From positions 75,000,858 through 75,064,857 of the forward strand of contig OY757010.1 of the NCBI GenBank assembly GCA_963580285.1: a stretch of DNA of 64,000 nt, read 5' to 3'. Numbering within the stretch: position 1 is the first letter of the stretch; each line of letters begins with the position of its first letter. Below the pieces are notes generated by a model, which did not search any database, was not told where the DNA came from, and saw only the letters and a program-made list of their open reading frames with translations. The stretch is from Lucinisca nassula. Taxonomy: Eukaryota > Mollusca > Bivalvia > Lucinida > Lucinidae. The translations under genes were made by a program, and so were the position numbers. Shown in pieces: positions 52,683-64,000 of the stretch.

Positions 52683-55600
52683 ACAAGAGGGCCCAGAGGG
52701 CCCTAGGTCGCTCACCTGATCCAAAGTATAACAAGTGGCTCGGGGGACAAGGCAGTGTCATTTTTGGCCCCAGGGCTATATTTCGAACAATCTTAGTAGA
52801 GGTCCACTAGATGAAGCTTCAAACCAAATGTGAAAGACTTAGCCCTTGTTGTTTCAGAAAAAAAGATTTTTAAAGCTTTTCCCCCTATGTAAAACATGTG
52901 GGCCCCTGGGCGGGGCCATTTTTGGCCCCAATCTTAGTAGAGGACCCCTGGATGAAGTTTCAAACCAAATATGAAAGACCTGGGCATTGTGGTTTCAGAG
53001 AAGAAGATTTTTAAAGGTTTTCCTTATGTAAGCCTATTTTAAACATGTGGGCCACGGGGCGGAGCCATTTTTGTCCTGAGGGCCATAATTTGTATAATCT
53101 CGGTAGGGGTCCCCTAGATGAAGCTTAATACCAAATATGAAAGACCTCGGCCGTGTGGTTTCAGAGGAGAAGATTTTTAAAGTTTTTTCCTATATAAGCC
53201 TATGTAAATTAAGTGGGCCTCAGGGTGGGGCCATTTTTTGGCCCCAGGGCTATAATTTGAACAATCTTGGTAGAGGTCCCCTAGATGAAGCTTCATACCA
53301 AATATAAAAGACCTGGGCCTTGTGGTTTCAGAAAAGAAGATTTTTAAAGGTTTTCCCCATATAAGCCTATGTAAAACATGTGGGCCCCAGGGCAGGGCCA
53401 TTTTTGGCTTGAGGGCCATAATTTGCACAATCTCGGTAGGGGTCCCCTATATGAAGCTTCATACCAAATATGAAAGACCTCGGCATTGTAGTTTCAGAGA
53501 ACAAACATTTTAAAGGTTTTTCCTATATAAAGTAGAAGTAAAACAAAGATCAGGAATCGATACGATTAACATACCCCTCCCCCTCCCCCCACCCCCACCA
53601 AAGACATCACAAGGAAAGAAACACAAACACGAATCAACCAAACCATAATGGAAACCCAAACAGAGGGAGGCAAAAAGGAGAGTTACTTTCCCACTAAATG
53701 GCCTAATTAAATTTTCCTATATCAGTTTATGTTAAACATGTGGGCCCCGTTTTTGGCCCCAGGGCTGTAATTTGAACAATCTTGGTAGAGGTCCCCTGGA
53801 TGAAGCTTCATACCAAGTAAGAAAGAGCTCGGCCGTGCGGTATAAGAGAAGAAGATTTTTAAAGGTTTTTTCCTATATAAGTCTATGTAAAACATGTGGG
53901 CCCCGGGGCGGGGCCACTTTGGCCCCAGGGCTTATAATTTGAACAATCTTGGTAGAGGTCCCTTAGATGAAGCTTCAAACCAAATATGAAAGACCTGGGC
54001 CTTGTGTTTTCAGAGGAAGATTTTTAAAGGTTTTCCCTATACAAGCCTATGTAAAACATGTGGGCCCCAGGGTGGGGCCATTTTTGACCCCAGGGCCATA
54101 ATTTGAACAATCTTGATAGAGGTCCCCTAGATGAAGCTTCATACCAAATATGAAAGATGTGAGCCTTGTGGTTTCAGAGAAGATTTTCAAAGGTTTTCTC
54201 TTATTTTCCCTTTTAGTTGCCATGGCAACCACAGTTCTGCATGGAATAAAAATCTTTGAAAGAGGACCACCCAAAGATCATTTCTGCATGACCCTAGGTT
54301 CATTATTAATACCAAATATCAAAGACCAGTAGCTGAGCCATGTAATTTCAGACAAGAAGAATGTTTAAGGCTTTTCCTATCTATGTCTATGTAAAACCAA
54401 TGGGCACCTGGATGGGGCCATTTTTGGTGCAAGGGCTATGATTTGACCATACTTTGTTGTAGTCCACTAGATAAAGCTTCATACCAAATATCATAGACCT
54501 CAGTCTTCTGCTTTCAGACAAGAAGATTTTTAAAGGTTTTCCCTATATAAGTCTATCTAAAACATGTGGGCCCCAGGGCGGGGCCATTTTTGGCCCCACA
54601 GCCATCATTTGAACAATCCTGGTAGAGGTCCCCTACATAAAGCTTCATACCAAATATTAAAGACGTGGGCCTTGTGGTTTAAGAAAAGAAGATTTTTAAA
54701 GGTTTTCCCTATATAAGTCTATGTAAAACATGTGCGCCCAAGGGCGGGGCCATTTCTGGCCCCAGGGCTATAATTAAAACAATCTTAGTAGAGTGGCCCT
54801 AGATGAAGCTGCATACCAAACATGAAAGAGGTTGGCTTTGTGGTTTCAGAGAACAAGATTTTTAAAGGTTTTCCCTATAGTCTATGTAAAACATGTAGGC
54901 CAAAGGGCGGGGCCATTTTTAGCCCAAGGGCCAGAATTTGAACAATCTTGGTAGAGGTCCCCTACATAAAGCTTCATACCAAATATGAAAGACGTTGGCC
55001 TTGTGGTTTCAGAGAAGAAGATTTTTAAAGGTTTTTCCTATATAAGTCTATGTAAAATATGTGGGCCCCAGGGCGGGGCCATTTTTGGGCCCAGCACTAT
55101 AATTTGAACAATCTTGGTAGAGGGGCCCTAGATGAAGCTTCATACCAAATATGAAAGAGATTGGCCTTGTGGTTTCAGAGAAGAAGATTTTTAAAGGTTT
55201 TCCCTATATAAGTCTATGTAAAAAATGTGGGCCCCGGGGCGGGGCCATTTTTGTTCCCAGGGCCATAATTTGAACAATCTTCGTATAGGGGCTCTAGATG
55301 AAGCTTCATACCAAATATGAAAGAGGTTGGCCTTGTGGTTTCAGAGAAGAAGATTTTTAATGGTTTTCCCTATATAAGTCTATGTAAAACATGTGGGGCC
55401 TCAGGGCGGGGCCATTTTTGGCCCCAGCGCTATAATTTGAACAATCTTGGTAGAGGGGCCCTAGATGAAGCTTCATACCAAATATGAAAGACCTCGGCCT
55501 TGTGGTTTCAGAGAAGAAGTTTTTTTAAAGGTTTTCCCTATTTAAGTCTATGTAAAACATGTGGGCCCCGGGGCGGAGCCATTTTTGGCCCCAGGGCCAT

Positions 55601-55972
55601 AATTTGAACAATCTTGGTAGAGGTCCCCTACCTAAAGCTTCATACCAAATATGAAAGACATGGGCCTTGTGGTTTCAGAGAAGAAGATTTTTTTAAGGTT
55701 TTCTCTTAATTTTCCCTTTTCGTTGCCATGGCAACCAGAGTTCTGCATGGAATGGAATTCTTTGAACAACTTTCAGAGAGAACCACCCAATGATCATTTA
55801 TGCCAAGTTTGGTCAAAATCTGTTATGTGGTTTAGGAGGAGATGTCGTTTAAAGAAATTGTTTACGGACGGACGGACGGACGGACGGACGCACGCACACA
55901 CGCACGCACGACGGACGACGGACAAAAAGTGATCACAAAAGCACACCTTGTCACTACGTGACAGGTGATCTA
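52683..55972 (-). mobile_element. Large pearl-like array element (type C), minus strand
   Basis: The right end is at the left: 'ACAAGAGGGCCCAGAGGGCC' and 'TCGCTCACCTGATCCAAAGT'. The left end is at the right: a GACGGACGGACGGACG run (55867-55890), 'GTGATCACAAAAGCACACC' and 'CACTACGTGACAGGTGATCTA'. About 19 units of ~130-165 bp lie between, the reverse complement of those at 20511-24031; both border sequences match that element closely. A truncated retroelement 3' end is inserted at 53528-53710. Confidence 0.85.
53528..53710 (-). mobile_element. 5'-truncated retroelement 3' end inside the array
   Basis: Starts 'AGTAGAAGTAAAACAAAGAT' after the unit's TTTTTCCTATATAA and ends at 'CACTAAATGGCC' before the array resumes with 'TTTTCCTATATCAGTTTATG'. 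The flanking TTTTCCTATAT on both sides may be a target-site duplication. The source-type copy at 21430-23018 sits at the same point of the same unit. A C-rich CCTCCCCCTCCCCCCACCC expansion is present. Confidence 0.75.
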
Positions 55973-56261
55973 ATAACCTTGTGAACACTTTAGAGACCAC
56001 GGTTTTGGTCCAATCATCATCAAACTTGCTCAGAATAATTGTAATGACAATATCTGGATCAAGTTCGAAAATGGGACCTGTCCAGTCAAAGTGTATGTCA
56101 GTAGGTCAAATCATAGAAAAATTTTGTGAACACTCTTGTTTGGTATGGCTTTCAGGGTGTTGGGATCAAGGTTAAGGTTCTTGTTGCTATCTTTAATCTT
56201 TTATCTTTAATCTTGCAGTTTGGCTCAGGTGAGCGATCTAGGGCCATCATGGCCCTCTTGT
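55973..56261 (+). mobile_element. Right-end fragment of a type D array element
   Basis: One and a half type D units ('CCACGGTTTTGGTCCAATCA', 'ATCATCAAACTTGCTCAGAA'), then 'GGCTCAGGTGAGCGATCTAG' plus GGCCATCATGGCCCTCTTGT. It may be the missing right end of the element at 49900, separated by the insertion at 52683-55972, but the sequence left of that insertion is not type D, so this is uncertain. Confidence 0.7.
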
Positions 56262-56369
56262 ATGTGTTCGAGATCGGTTTTTCCACATTGTGTAGACTCG
56301 CGCGTTTTGATTTAATTTGTAACACACCATACTCGGGAATCGGGGATTTATTAGAGTTAGTGGCCACCG

Positions 56370-56486
56370 CACATGAGTACTGGTAATCTGCTTAGAAGTT
56401 CTAAGCCTGCCGAGGAAAACTGCGACGTCTGCCAAAATTACCTAAACAAATGTTGACGGGGACGTTAAACCTCAAATCAAACGAAG
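56370..56486 (+). mobile_element. SINE-like element (family S1), deleted remnant
   Basis: 'CGCACATGAGTACTGGTAAT', 'GTTCTAAGCCTGCCGAGGAA' and then directly the tail 'TGTTGACGGGGACGTTAAAC'; head and middle are missing. Confidence 0.8.
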
Positions 56487-56641
56487 CAAACAATAAGCTT
56501 TTGTGGTTTGTTCTAAGGCATGTTTCATATCCAAAAATGGGTATATTTTATTTAAAAACAAATCAAGACATGTTGAGACTTCAATGAGCAAACTGATATA
56601 ATTTTGAGTTTTATTTTGCACTCGCTAAAAATGTTTGTGTC

Positions 56642-56647
56642 TTTATT
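56642..56647 (-). promoter_or_regulatory. Candidate polyadenylation signal AATAAA
   Basis: AATAAA on the minus strand about 85 nt beyond the integrase-core stop codon; the position suits a 3'-processing signal for that gene. The motif is common in AT-rich DNA. Confidence 0.4.
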
Positions 56648-56730
56648 CTCAGCAAAATACGTTTTAAAGCAGATGTCATATAAGATCACACTTATTGGTT
56701 TAATCAATTACTATTAAACCGTGTATAACC

Positions 56731-57924
56731 TCAAACTGCATTGTCCAAGATTTCCATTATACGTGTATACATAGAATAGGCATCCATAAATTCAGCCGGT
56801 CTTTGTATACGTTCTCGTCTGAGTCCTGTGGTAAGCGAAAGCAGTTCAAGAAACTCATCACTCACAAGAGAACCTGCACCGCTGCAATATTCCCCAATTA
56901 ATGCGTCAATATCAGAGTTTTGTATTTCTAAAGAGATGGAATAGTCCATTGATTGATTATGTTCTGGCTGATAATACAATACATCAGGTATACCCGCTGG
57001 TACTTCCATATGTCTTTGTGATCTAATTCTGTGAGTATTCCATGATTGTTTAAAATAATCGAGTCTCGTCTGTAGCAAATGCCCGAAACAGAACAGAAAA
57101 CATTCCACTTGCAAATTGTCTGCCGTATTATAAATTCCTCTGTCAACCATGTCTTTAAATGTGTTTCGCCAGAACCTGCTAAACTGTTTGCTTAAAAAGC
57201 TCCATAACATTTCTATGCGTTGATTGGAGGTCGAACGACCAGTTAAAATAGGAATTGGATTATCTGATTCACTGTGCAGATGATGTAAGGCTTTGTGAAT
57301 GTCCAGAAGAATAACATTTTCTGTCCCCATATCACACCTTACTGTGCGTGGTAGCCTCCGAAATTGTCGTAAGAACTTTAAGTAGAGCATTGCTATATAC
57401 TCTGGATTTTTGTTAGATTTAACAATTTCAAGCCAAAGAATTCTACGCGAATAACCGTCTATTGCTCCGTGTATCATTATTCCAAAAGGAGACAGTTTAT
57501 CATATCCATCAATATGAATTAAATAATTTGGTCCTCTGTTAATGTACATTCTTCTTGTTAGACGATGCCTGGAACGGAGTTCTACGGCCTCAGAATGGCA
57601 GTGTCGCAGAATCAGCCTAACTGTTTCTTGTGTGACGCGCACACCACAATGCGTATTGAGATGCCGCCATAGTGATCTGTAACCCAAATCACCCAATCCG
57701 TCAGAAACGCAGTCATTGATCAGTCTGATCAACTCTGGAAGCGGAGCTTCTACACCATTCCGTCGTAGATTGTGAAATTTTAAATGTTCTTGTAGCTGGC
57801 GCTTGCTAATAGTAATACCATGGCGATACATGAGAAATCCAAGAATCTCATCTTGTGTATACATCTGGCTGAAATAGTAATGAAGCAAATCTACGAAACT
57901 AGCATCCCGTCCAGGAACCTCCAC
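56731..57924 (-). CDS. Integrase-core (rve/DDE) transposase-like protein, single intact exon
   Basis: 397 codons without interruption, ending TGA. The exon begins at GTG directly after CTTTCTTTTTTTCTAG, a strong splice acceptor, so this is a last exon and the start codon lies upstream, unidentified. Residues 1-55 look like a helical region with a conserved HGITIS; 60-120 resemble a helix-turn-helix DNA-binding region (GYRSLWRHLN). The core has an RNase H-like triad: D139 in HIDGYDKL, D198 in CDMGTENV and E238 in SNQRIEMLW (D-58-D-39-E). Further family marks are GAIDGYSRRILWLE (153-166), the DRGIYNTADN block (261-270) and SWNTHRIR (294-301). Such proteins are multi-copy in fish and invertebrates, annotated as integrase-core proteins, and resemble IS3-like or Ginger-type eukaryotic transposases. 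The intact triad and frame suggest recent mobility or selection. No terminal repeats were found around it. Confidence 0.85.
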   Translation of the reverse strand: MEVPGRDASFVDLLHYYFSQMYTQDEILGFLMYRHGITISKRQLQEHLKFHNLRRNGVEAPLPELIRLINDCVSDGLGDLGYRSLWRHLNTHCGVRVTQETVRLILRHCHSEAVELRSRHRLTRRMYINRGPNYLIHIDGYDKLSPFGIMIHGAIDGYSRRILWLEIVKSNKNPEYIAMLYLKFLRQFRRLPRTVRCDMGTENVILLDIHKALHHLHSESDNPIPILTGRSTSNQRIEMLWSFLSKQFSRFWRNTFKDMVDRGIYNTADNLQVECFLFCFGHLLQTRLDYFKQSWNTHRIRSQRHMEVPAGIPDVLYYQPEHNQSMDYSISLEIQNSDIDALIGEYCSGAGSLVSDEFLELLSLTTGLRRERIQRPAEFMDAYSMYTRIMEILDNAV

Positions 57925-57989
57925 CTAGAAAAAAAGAAAGGAAATGTTAAACTACTTCTTATTTTAGCAGACATTATTGCAAAACTTAT

Positions 57990-58275
57990 TGCCACCCCGC
58001 CCTTCGGAGCTTGAGGAAATAGATGGGCTGCATGATGCTTCCACGCAAAACTAAACCCAGTCTCACATAAACCACTTTGATGTGCTAAACATGCCCAGGA
58101 AAACTGATCATTTGGATCATTCATGCATAAAAATTTTATTGGTTTGACTGGACGGTAGGGCTTGTGTTGTCATTTCATCTCAATTTAGGGTAAAAACCCA
58201 CCAGTTTTTATAAGCAGCGTCTGTTACTTAAACAGTGTGAACGGAGACGTTCGTTAAACCTCAAATCGAACAGAA
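57990..58275 (+). mobile_element. SINE-like element (family S1), diverged
   Basis: 'GGGCTGCATGATGCTTCCAC', 'CATTTCATCTCAATTTAGGG' and the tail 'GGAGACGTTCGTTAAACCTC' in order. It lies in the presumed intron upstream of the integrase-core exon and abuts the next element. Confidence 0.75.
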
Positions 58276-59094
58276 ACTAGAGCTGTCAGAGGATCTGAAT
58301 AGGGCCCCGCAGCGTTATCAGAGGAGAAGTTAAGGAACATAACTCAAAGAATTATCTTGTACACGATTACTCTGTTTTAGACTTTTGACCGATATAGAAG
58401 TTTTCTAAGTCGATAAAGTGGCATAAGTCACAAGCTAGAGATGTCGACCTTGCTTCATCTGTCGGTATTATAATAAGTACAGCAAATTGCATTAAAATAT
58501 CTACTATGGTTTTGAAATTACGAAAAACGACGAAAAATGAGGAAAATAAGAATTAAACAAATGGTCATAACTTTAACAACTTTGTGGCTAGAGTAAAGTA
58601 ACTTCGTATAAAACTGTATATTCCTGATGAAATTTTATGTTTAAATTTTGCAGTTCATGTGTTCCATAGTTTGCAAGTTATTAAGAAATTATTGGAAAAA
58701 AATCGACAGATGGATGGATAAATGGGGCATAAGTCAAAATATATTAAAGCTAAGGATTTTGTACTTTGCTACACATACGTGTAGCAATCACTGTCAGTAA
58801 TTACAGGAAGTTTCATTTGGATATCTAAATCGAAATTATGATGGGGAAAAAAAACGAAAAAAGCTGAATTTTTGTTTATTTTTTTCAAAGGGCCACAACT
58901 CTGAAAATATTGTAGTTATAGTTACGTTACTTGCGATAAAATTGCTTAATGTTACTGTGACCTTATATTTAAAGTTTGAAGTTGATATCTTAAACGGTTT
59001 TTAAGTTATTAAGAAAAAATATGAAAAATGTGGACGAAAAGACAGACGGTTGGACGGACAGACAGGGTGACTATATGGGGCACCCGCAAATTTG
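58276..59094 (-). mobile_element. Array element with GGGCCCCGC borders (type X), copy 2
   Basis: 'CTAGAGCTGTCAGAGGATCT' and 'AGGGCCCCGCAGCG' at the left match the inverted right end of 14120-15300; 'CGGACAGACAGGGTGACTAT' at the right matches its start. About four units, two fewer than the other copy. Confidence 0.85.
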
Positions 59095-59335
59095 TATTTA
59101 GTGGTCTGAGAAAACTCAAAAGCTGTTAATATGCTATATATTTCGTAACAGTAAAAACGAATCCTCATTGGCGCTCAAAATTAACTGACGAAAACTGAAT
59201 TTGTGGGGAATTTTTTTTTTTCGTGCAATATATTTTTGGCAAACCGCATAAACTGCATAAGTATCTTAAGATTCTAAATCTTCTGCGTGGTCACCAGGTC
59301 CTTCAGTACCTCAGTAACGCTCATCTACTGCTACT

Positions 59336-59395
59336 GCTTCTGCTACTACTACTACTACTAATAATAATAATAATGATAATGATAAAATAGCGGTA
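59336..59395. repeat. Compound trinucleotide microsatellite
   Basis: CTGCTACTGCTTCTGCTACTA changing to CTA and then AATAAT/GATAAT triplets over about 60 bp. Confidence 0.9.
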
Positions 59396-59399
59396 TGAT

Positions 59400-60298
59400 A
59401 ATCCTCCTATGAATATTGCAAAAAGCAGACATTGGAACTAATTTTATAATCATAGTGAAATTCATAAGTATGAAAATCACGCCAACACGCCTATATAATT
59501 TTGACTCCTTTTAAAGTGAATGACCACCTTTTTCTCAGTTCCATTTTACAGTATTCCCATTGAAAAATCATAAAAGCTATATGATTTTCTCAACTGTTCC
59601 TCTAATTACCTCTAATGCCTCATTAAACACTGTTACATGTGTGTCAGACATATTTACAGAATTTCTTGCCACCAATGACCTCACTGCAACCCTACGTTCG
59701 AGTTCTGATGGCTGCAAGATGTTTTTATTTTAGCAGCAGAGGATTTAAGAGGAGTACTGAAATAAAAATGCCATATTGTAAGCCCAAATACTGCACTGTG
59801 ATAAGAGGACAGGGGATAATCTGTTATAAAACAGTGTGTTATTAATATGTGAAAACTGGATTCATAATCGAGGAACAACTGGAATAATAAGGGATTAACA
59901 TCATCAATCTTAATTCAGCACTAAAATGTGATTGGAGGTACACATCATTAAGAACCACAGCTCTAAAACAGATTGTGGTTAGTCGTTAGGACCGTCTCCA
60001 CAAGAGTTTAAAACGTGTATCCACAATCTGTATACCTGCATTTTTTTATTTTTTTTTTAATAGTTAAATTTACAATGTATTTGTTTGACCCTTTTTGGTA
60101 TTCATCAGATAAACATGCCTAAATGATTTTAACCCCATCAAACCCCACTTTTATATAATTAAACATGAGTTTGTAGGGGTAAGTACTATTTTTTTTTTAA
60201 TTCTGCTAAAAACATAGAGGCGGCTCTATTGAGTACACACAATCTATATTTTGTGTAAAAAAAAGAAATATATATATATTTTTTTATCTGATTTTTTA
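59400..60298. other. Region with family F foldback fragments
   Basis: 'CACGCCAACACGCCTATATA' at 59480, 'ACAGATTGTGGTTAGTCGTT' at 59970 with 'CCACAATCTGTAT' at 60021, and 'CATAGAGGCGGCTCTATTGA' at 60214 are pieces of at least two family F copies. No gene recognised. Confidence 0.5.
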
Positions 60299-60960
60299 TG
60301 CCCCCGCCTGCCTTGGCAGGGGTGGGGCATATAGCGTTTCGCCGTGATGTTACGTCCGTACGTGCGTGTGTGAGTATGTAACGTTCGTAACCACCTCGGG
60401 CTGAAATGTCGAGCTGAAATGTCGAGCTGTAACGTCGGACTCGCATTGGAGCTCATATTTTTTTTTACCTGTTGTGCTACAAAGTTGAAATTTGGTATGA
60501 CATTTACTCAGACCAAGACCTATCAGTACATGTTGCAGTTGACCCAGGGTCGTGCCCCTGGGTGGGCCCAGGGGCCAGATTGCGTAAAAAGGTCAAAATT
60601 GTCATATAGGAATTTGTATGCAAAACTGTCAAAATGTCTAATTATCTTGAAAATTAATCAGATTCGAATACCTAAACCATATATATTATTGTTCCTTATG
60701 ATATGACACAGTCCATGACACAGACTTTGGGTCCCTACGGTCACCTCTGGGCCTTGCCCCGCCCCCTTTGCTTCATTTAAGTCTTTATATCTCAGAAACT
60801 ATCCATATCCCCACCCCTTAACCATATATATTATTTTTCCTTATGATAATATGCATTGGCTGACACAGACATTGGGTAGGATGGGTACAAGCCATATCGA
60901 CAAAGATATTTTCATTCAAAGACATAATGAAGCATATACTTTAGATACTGAACTGACAGC
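60299..60960 (+). mobile_element. Array-type element with a GCCCCCGCC foldback start, degenerate
   Basis: Starts 'TGCCCCCGCCTGCCTTGGCA' with 'GGGGTGGGGCATA' (foldback), then 'TTACGTCCGTACGTGCGTG' and 'ACGTTCGTAACCACCTCGGG'. Two degenerate units follow ('AACCATATATATTATTGTTC', 'TTATGATATGACACAGTCCA' and again at 60824-60870). Right end not identified. Confidence 0.55.
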
Positions 60961-61185
60961 CGATTGATTTTTTTTTTAAAATCCGCTGCTAATAACTGAG
61001 CCTAATTACTTCCAAATGGACAGCCACATATCGAGACTCAGAGCTTTTGTAGGTCTCCTGAGGTAAAGATTTTAGCAAACAGGTAGAATGCTGGGAACCA
61101 TTTGGAATACATTGGGGAAAATATGGCAGCTGTCAGAAGGCTTCACTATGATCATTAAATGTGGATTTAATTATTGAAGCAGATT

Positions 61186-61907
61186 GCACGACCCGCAGAA
61201 AAAGCGACCGACTGAAGTCAGTTGATTTTCTAAGAGTGCCCTAGAATCACCGTGTCATTCTGTCAGTCTGTCTGTCCGTCAGTAACCCGTTTGTGTGACC
61301 GATTGGAATTTTTAAATAATTTTGACATACTGATAGATATCAATGAGATCTAACCAATAAACTTGCAAACACATTCCATTTAGTATAGCCTCGCCGAGGC
61401 GAAAAATGTGAAAATTTTCGAACTGCTTCTCCTCGGAAACCGTTGGGCCGATTGAAGTCCAATTTCATATGGAGCCTCTTTGGGATGGGCAAAGCAAACA
61501 TTTGCTCATGGTCTTCCAGGTCACATGACCAAAATGGCCGCCAAGCCATATATGGTAAAAACCCCTCAACAATAGTCTTCTCCAGAACCACTGGGCAGAT
61601 TTCCACGAAAGTTGATAAATAGCATCTGGGACGTAGGCCCATCATAAATTGCTAAAATGGTGACCCTGGGTTGACCTTGTCTAGGTCAAACTTTGACACA
61701 TATGCTTTTGTATTGGAAAAGTAAGATTGCATTTTATCCTGCAAACGATTCAGAATACAGTACTAATGTATAAGATATATTTTTGCTCCTTACAATAAGG
61801 CGCATTTATTGGGGGAACCATTTTAGGTCCAGGTCACATGATCAAAATGGCCGCCATACCCATATATGGTAACACTCATAAAGCTAAAAGCATCCGGCGG
61901 GTCGTGC
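61186..61907. mobile_element. Inverted-repeat element (type W), copy 2
   Basis: GCACGACCCGC at 61186 and GCGGGTCGTGC ending at 61907. The sequence is near that of 34974-36051 but has only one copy of the segment duplicated there. The similarity of the shared parts suggests recent activity. Confidence 0.85.
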
Positions 61908-61933
61908 AGTTATTCAGCTGAAGCACTGGTTAA

Positions 61934-62235
61934 TTGTTTGTTTGATTTGAGGTTTAACGTCCCCGTCAACACAATTTAGGTCATTTTGGAGACGTTGCTT
62001 CCAATTTTGTGGGACTTTTACCCGACATTGAGATGAAATGACATCTCAATCCCTGCCACCCATTAAAACCAATAGAGTTTATAAGCATGGATGGGCCGAC
62101 TCGCAGAAGTTTTCCTGGGCAGGCTTAGACCTTCTAAGCGGGTTACCAGTACTAATGTGCGGCCGGTATCAACTCTGCGTGGAAGCATCGTGCAGCCCAT
62201 CTATTTCTCCAAGCCCCGACGGGCGGGGGCGATCA
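61934..62235 (-). mobile_element. Full-length SINE (family S1) with a perfect 14-bp target-site duplication
   Basis: The minus-strand copy is flanked by GAAGCACTGGTTAA at 61920-61933 and 62236-62249. The duplicated target includes the GAAGCACTG that also follows the W element at 36062, so the SINE inserted beside an existing W element. Confidence 0.92.
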
Positions 62236-62249
62236 GAAGCACTGGTTAA

Positions 62250-64000
<1,751 letters not shown>

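Noticed and set aside
53177..55932. Open frames in the type C arrays on both strands
   Set aside because: Same reason: both strands give similar-sized frames with repeating peptides from the ~165-bp units.

Overview
The window looks like nuclear DNA of a bivalve mollusc, possibly a heterodont clam. This rests on spliced eukaryotic exons in AT-rich DNA dominated by interspersed repeats: tRNA-headed SINEs with a CGTTAAAC-type tail, and many elements with terminal hairpins around cores of roughly 105-165 bp tandem units, an architecture known from bivalve 'pearl'/Helitron-like (HINE) elements. Species cannot be fixed by eye. Most open reading frames here are accidental readings of tandem arrays.

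Genes. (1) Positions 2180-8339 (+) hold the last three recognisable exons (2180-2509, 4399-4470, 8097-8339) of a gene encoding a G2/M-phase-specific-E3-ligase-like domain, a short acidic linker and a C-terminal C3HC4 RING. All junctions are phase 0 and the introns are packed with repeat arrays. A perfect 34-bp-arm palindrome is centred on the stop codon. (2) 56731-57924 (-) is one long intact exon of an rve/DDE integrase-core protein (397 codons) behind a good splice acceptor. (3) 21462-22409 (+) is a 5'-truncated reverse transcriptase with one in-frame TGA. Its 3' region seems to recur as five more truncated copies. (4) 9821-10030 (-) is a weak coding fragment partly shared with 27397-27510.

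Repeat layout. 0-8 kb: arrays around the RING gene. 8.3-10 kb and 24.3-27.5 kb: two copies of a long inverted-repeat segment, which give an apparent empty site for a 2.2-kb array element. 10-28 kb: a run of array-bearing elements (10121-12920, 14120-15300, 18973-20231, 20511-24031, 25179-27381). 28-49 kb: lower repeat density, with SINEs, foldback elements and hairpins. 49.9-56.3 kb: two more large array elements. 58-62 kb: further copies. The end holds a 129-bp AT dinucleotide run.

The most notable object is at 41813-42268: a 1.75-copy tandem repeat with a 261-nt period in which each unit carries a type I hammerhead ribozyme core. This is the organisation of an animal retrozyme. It lies inside a foldback element that also carries a SINE with perfect 15-bp target-site duplications. 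The first ribozyme looks intact; the second has a changed cleavage triplet.
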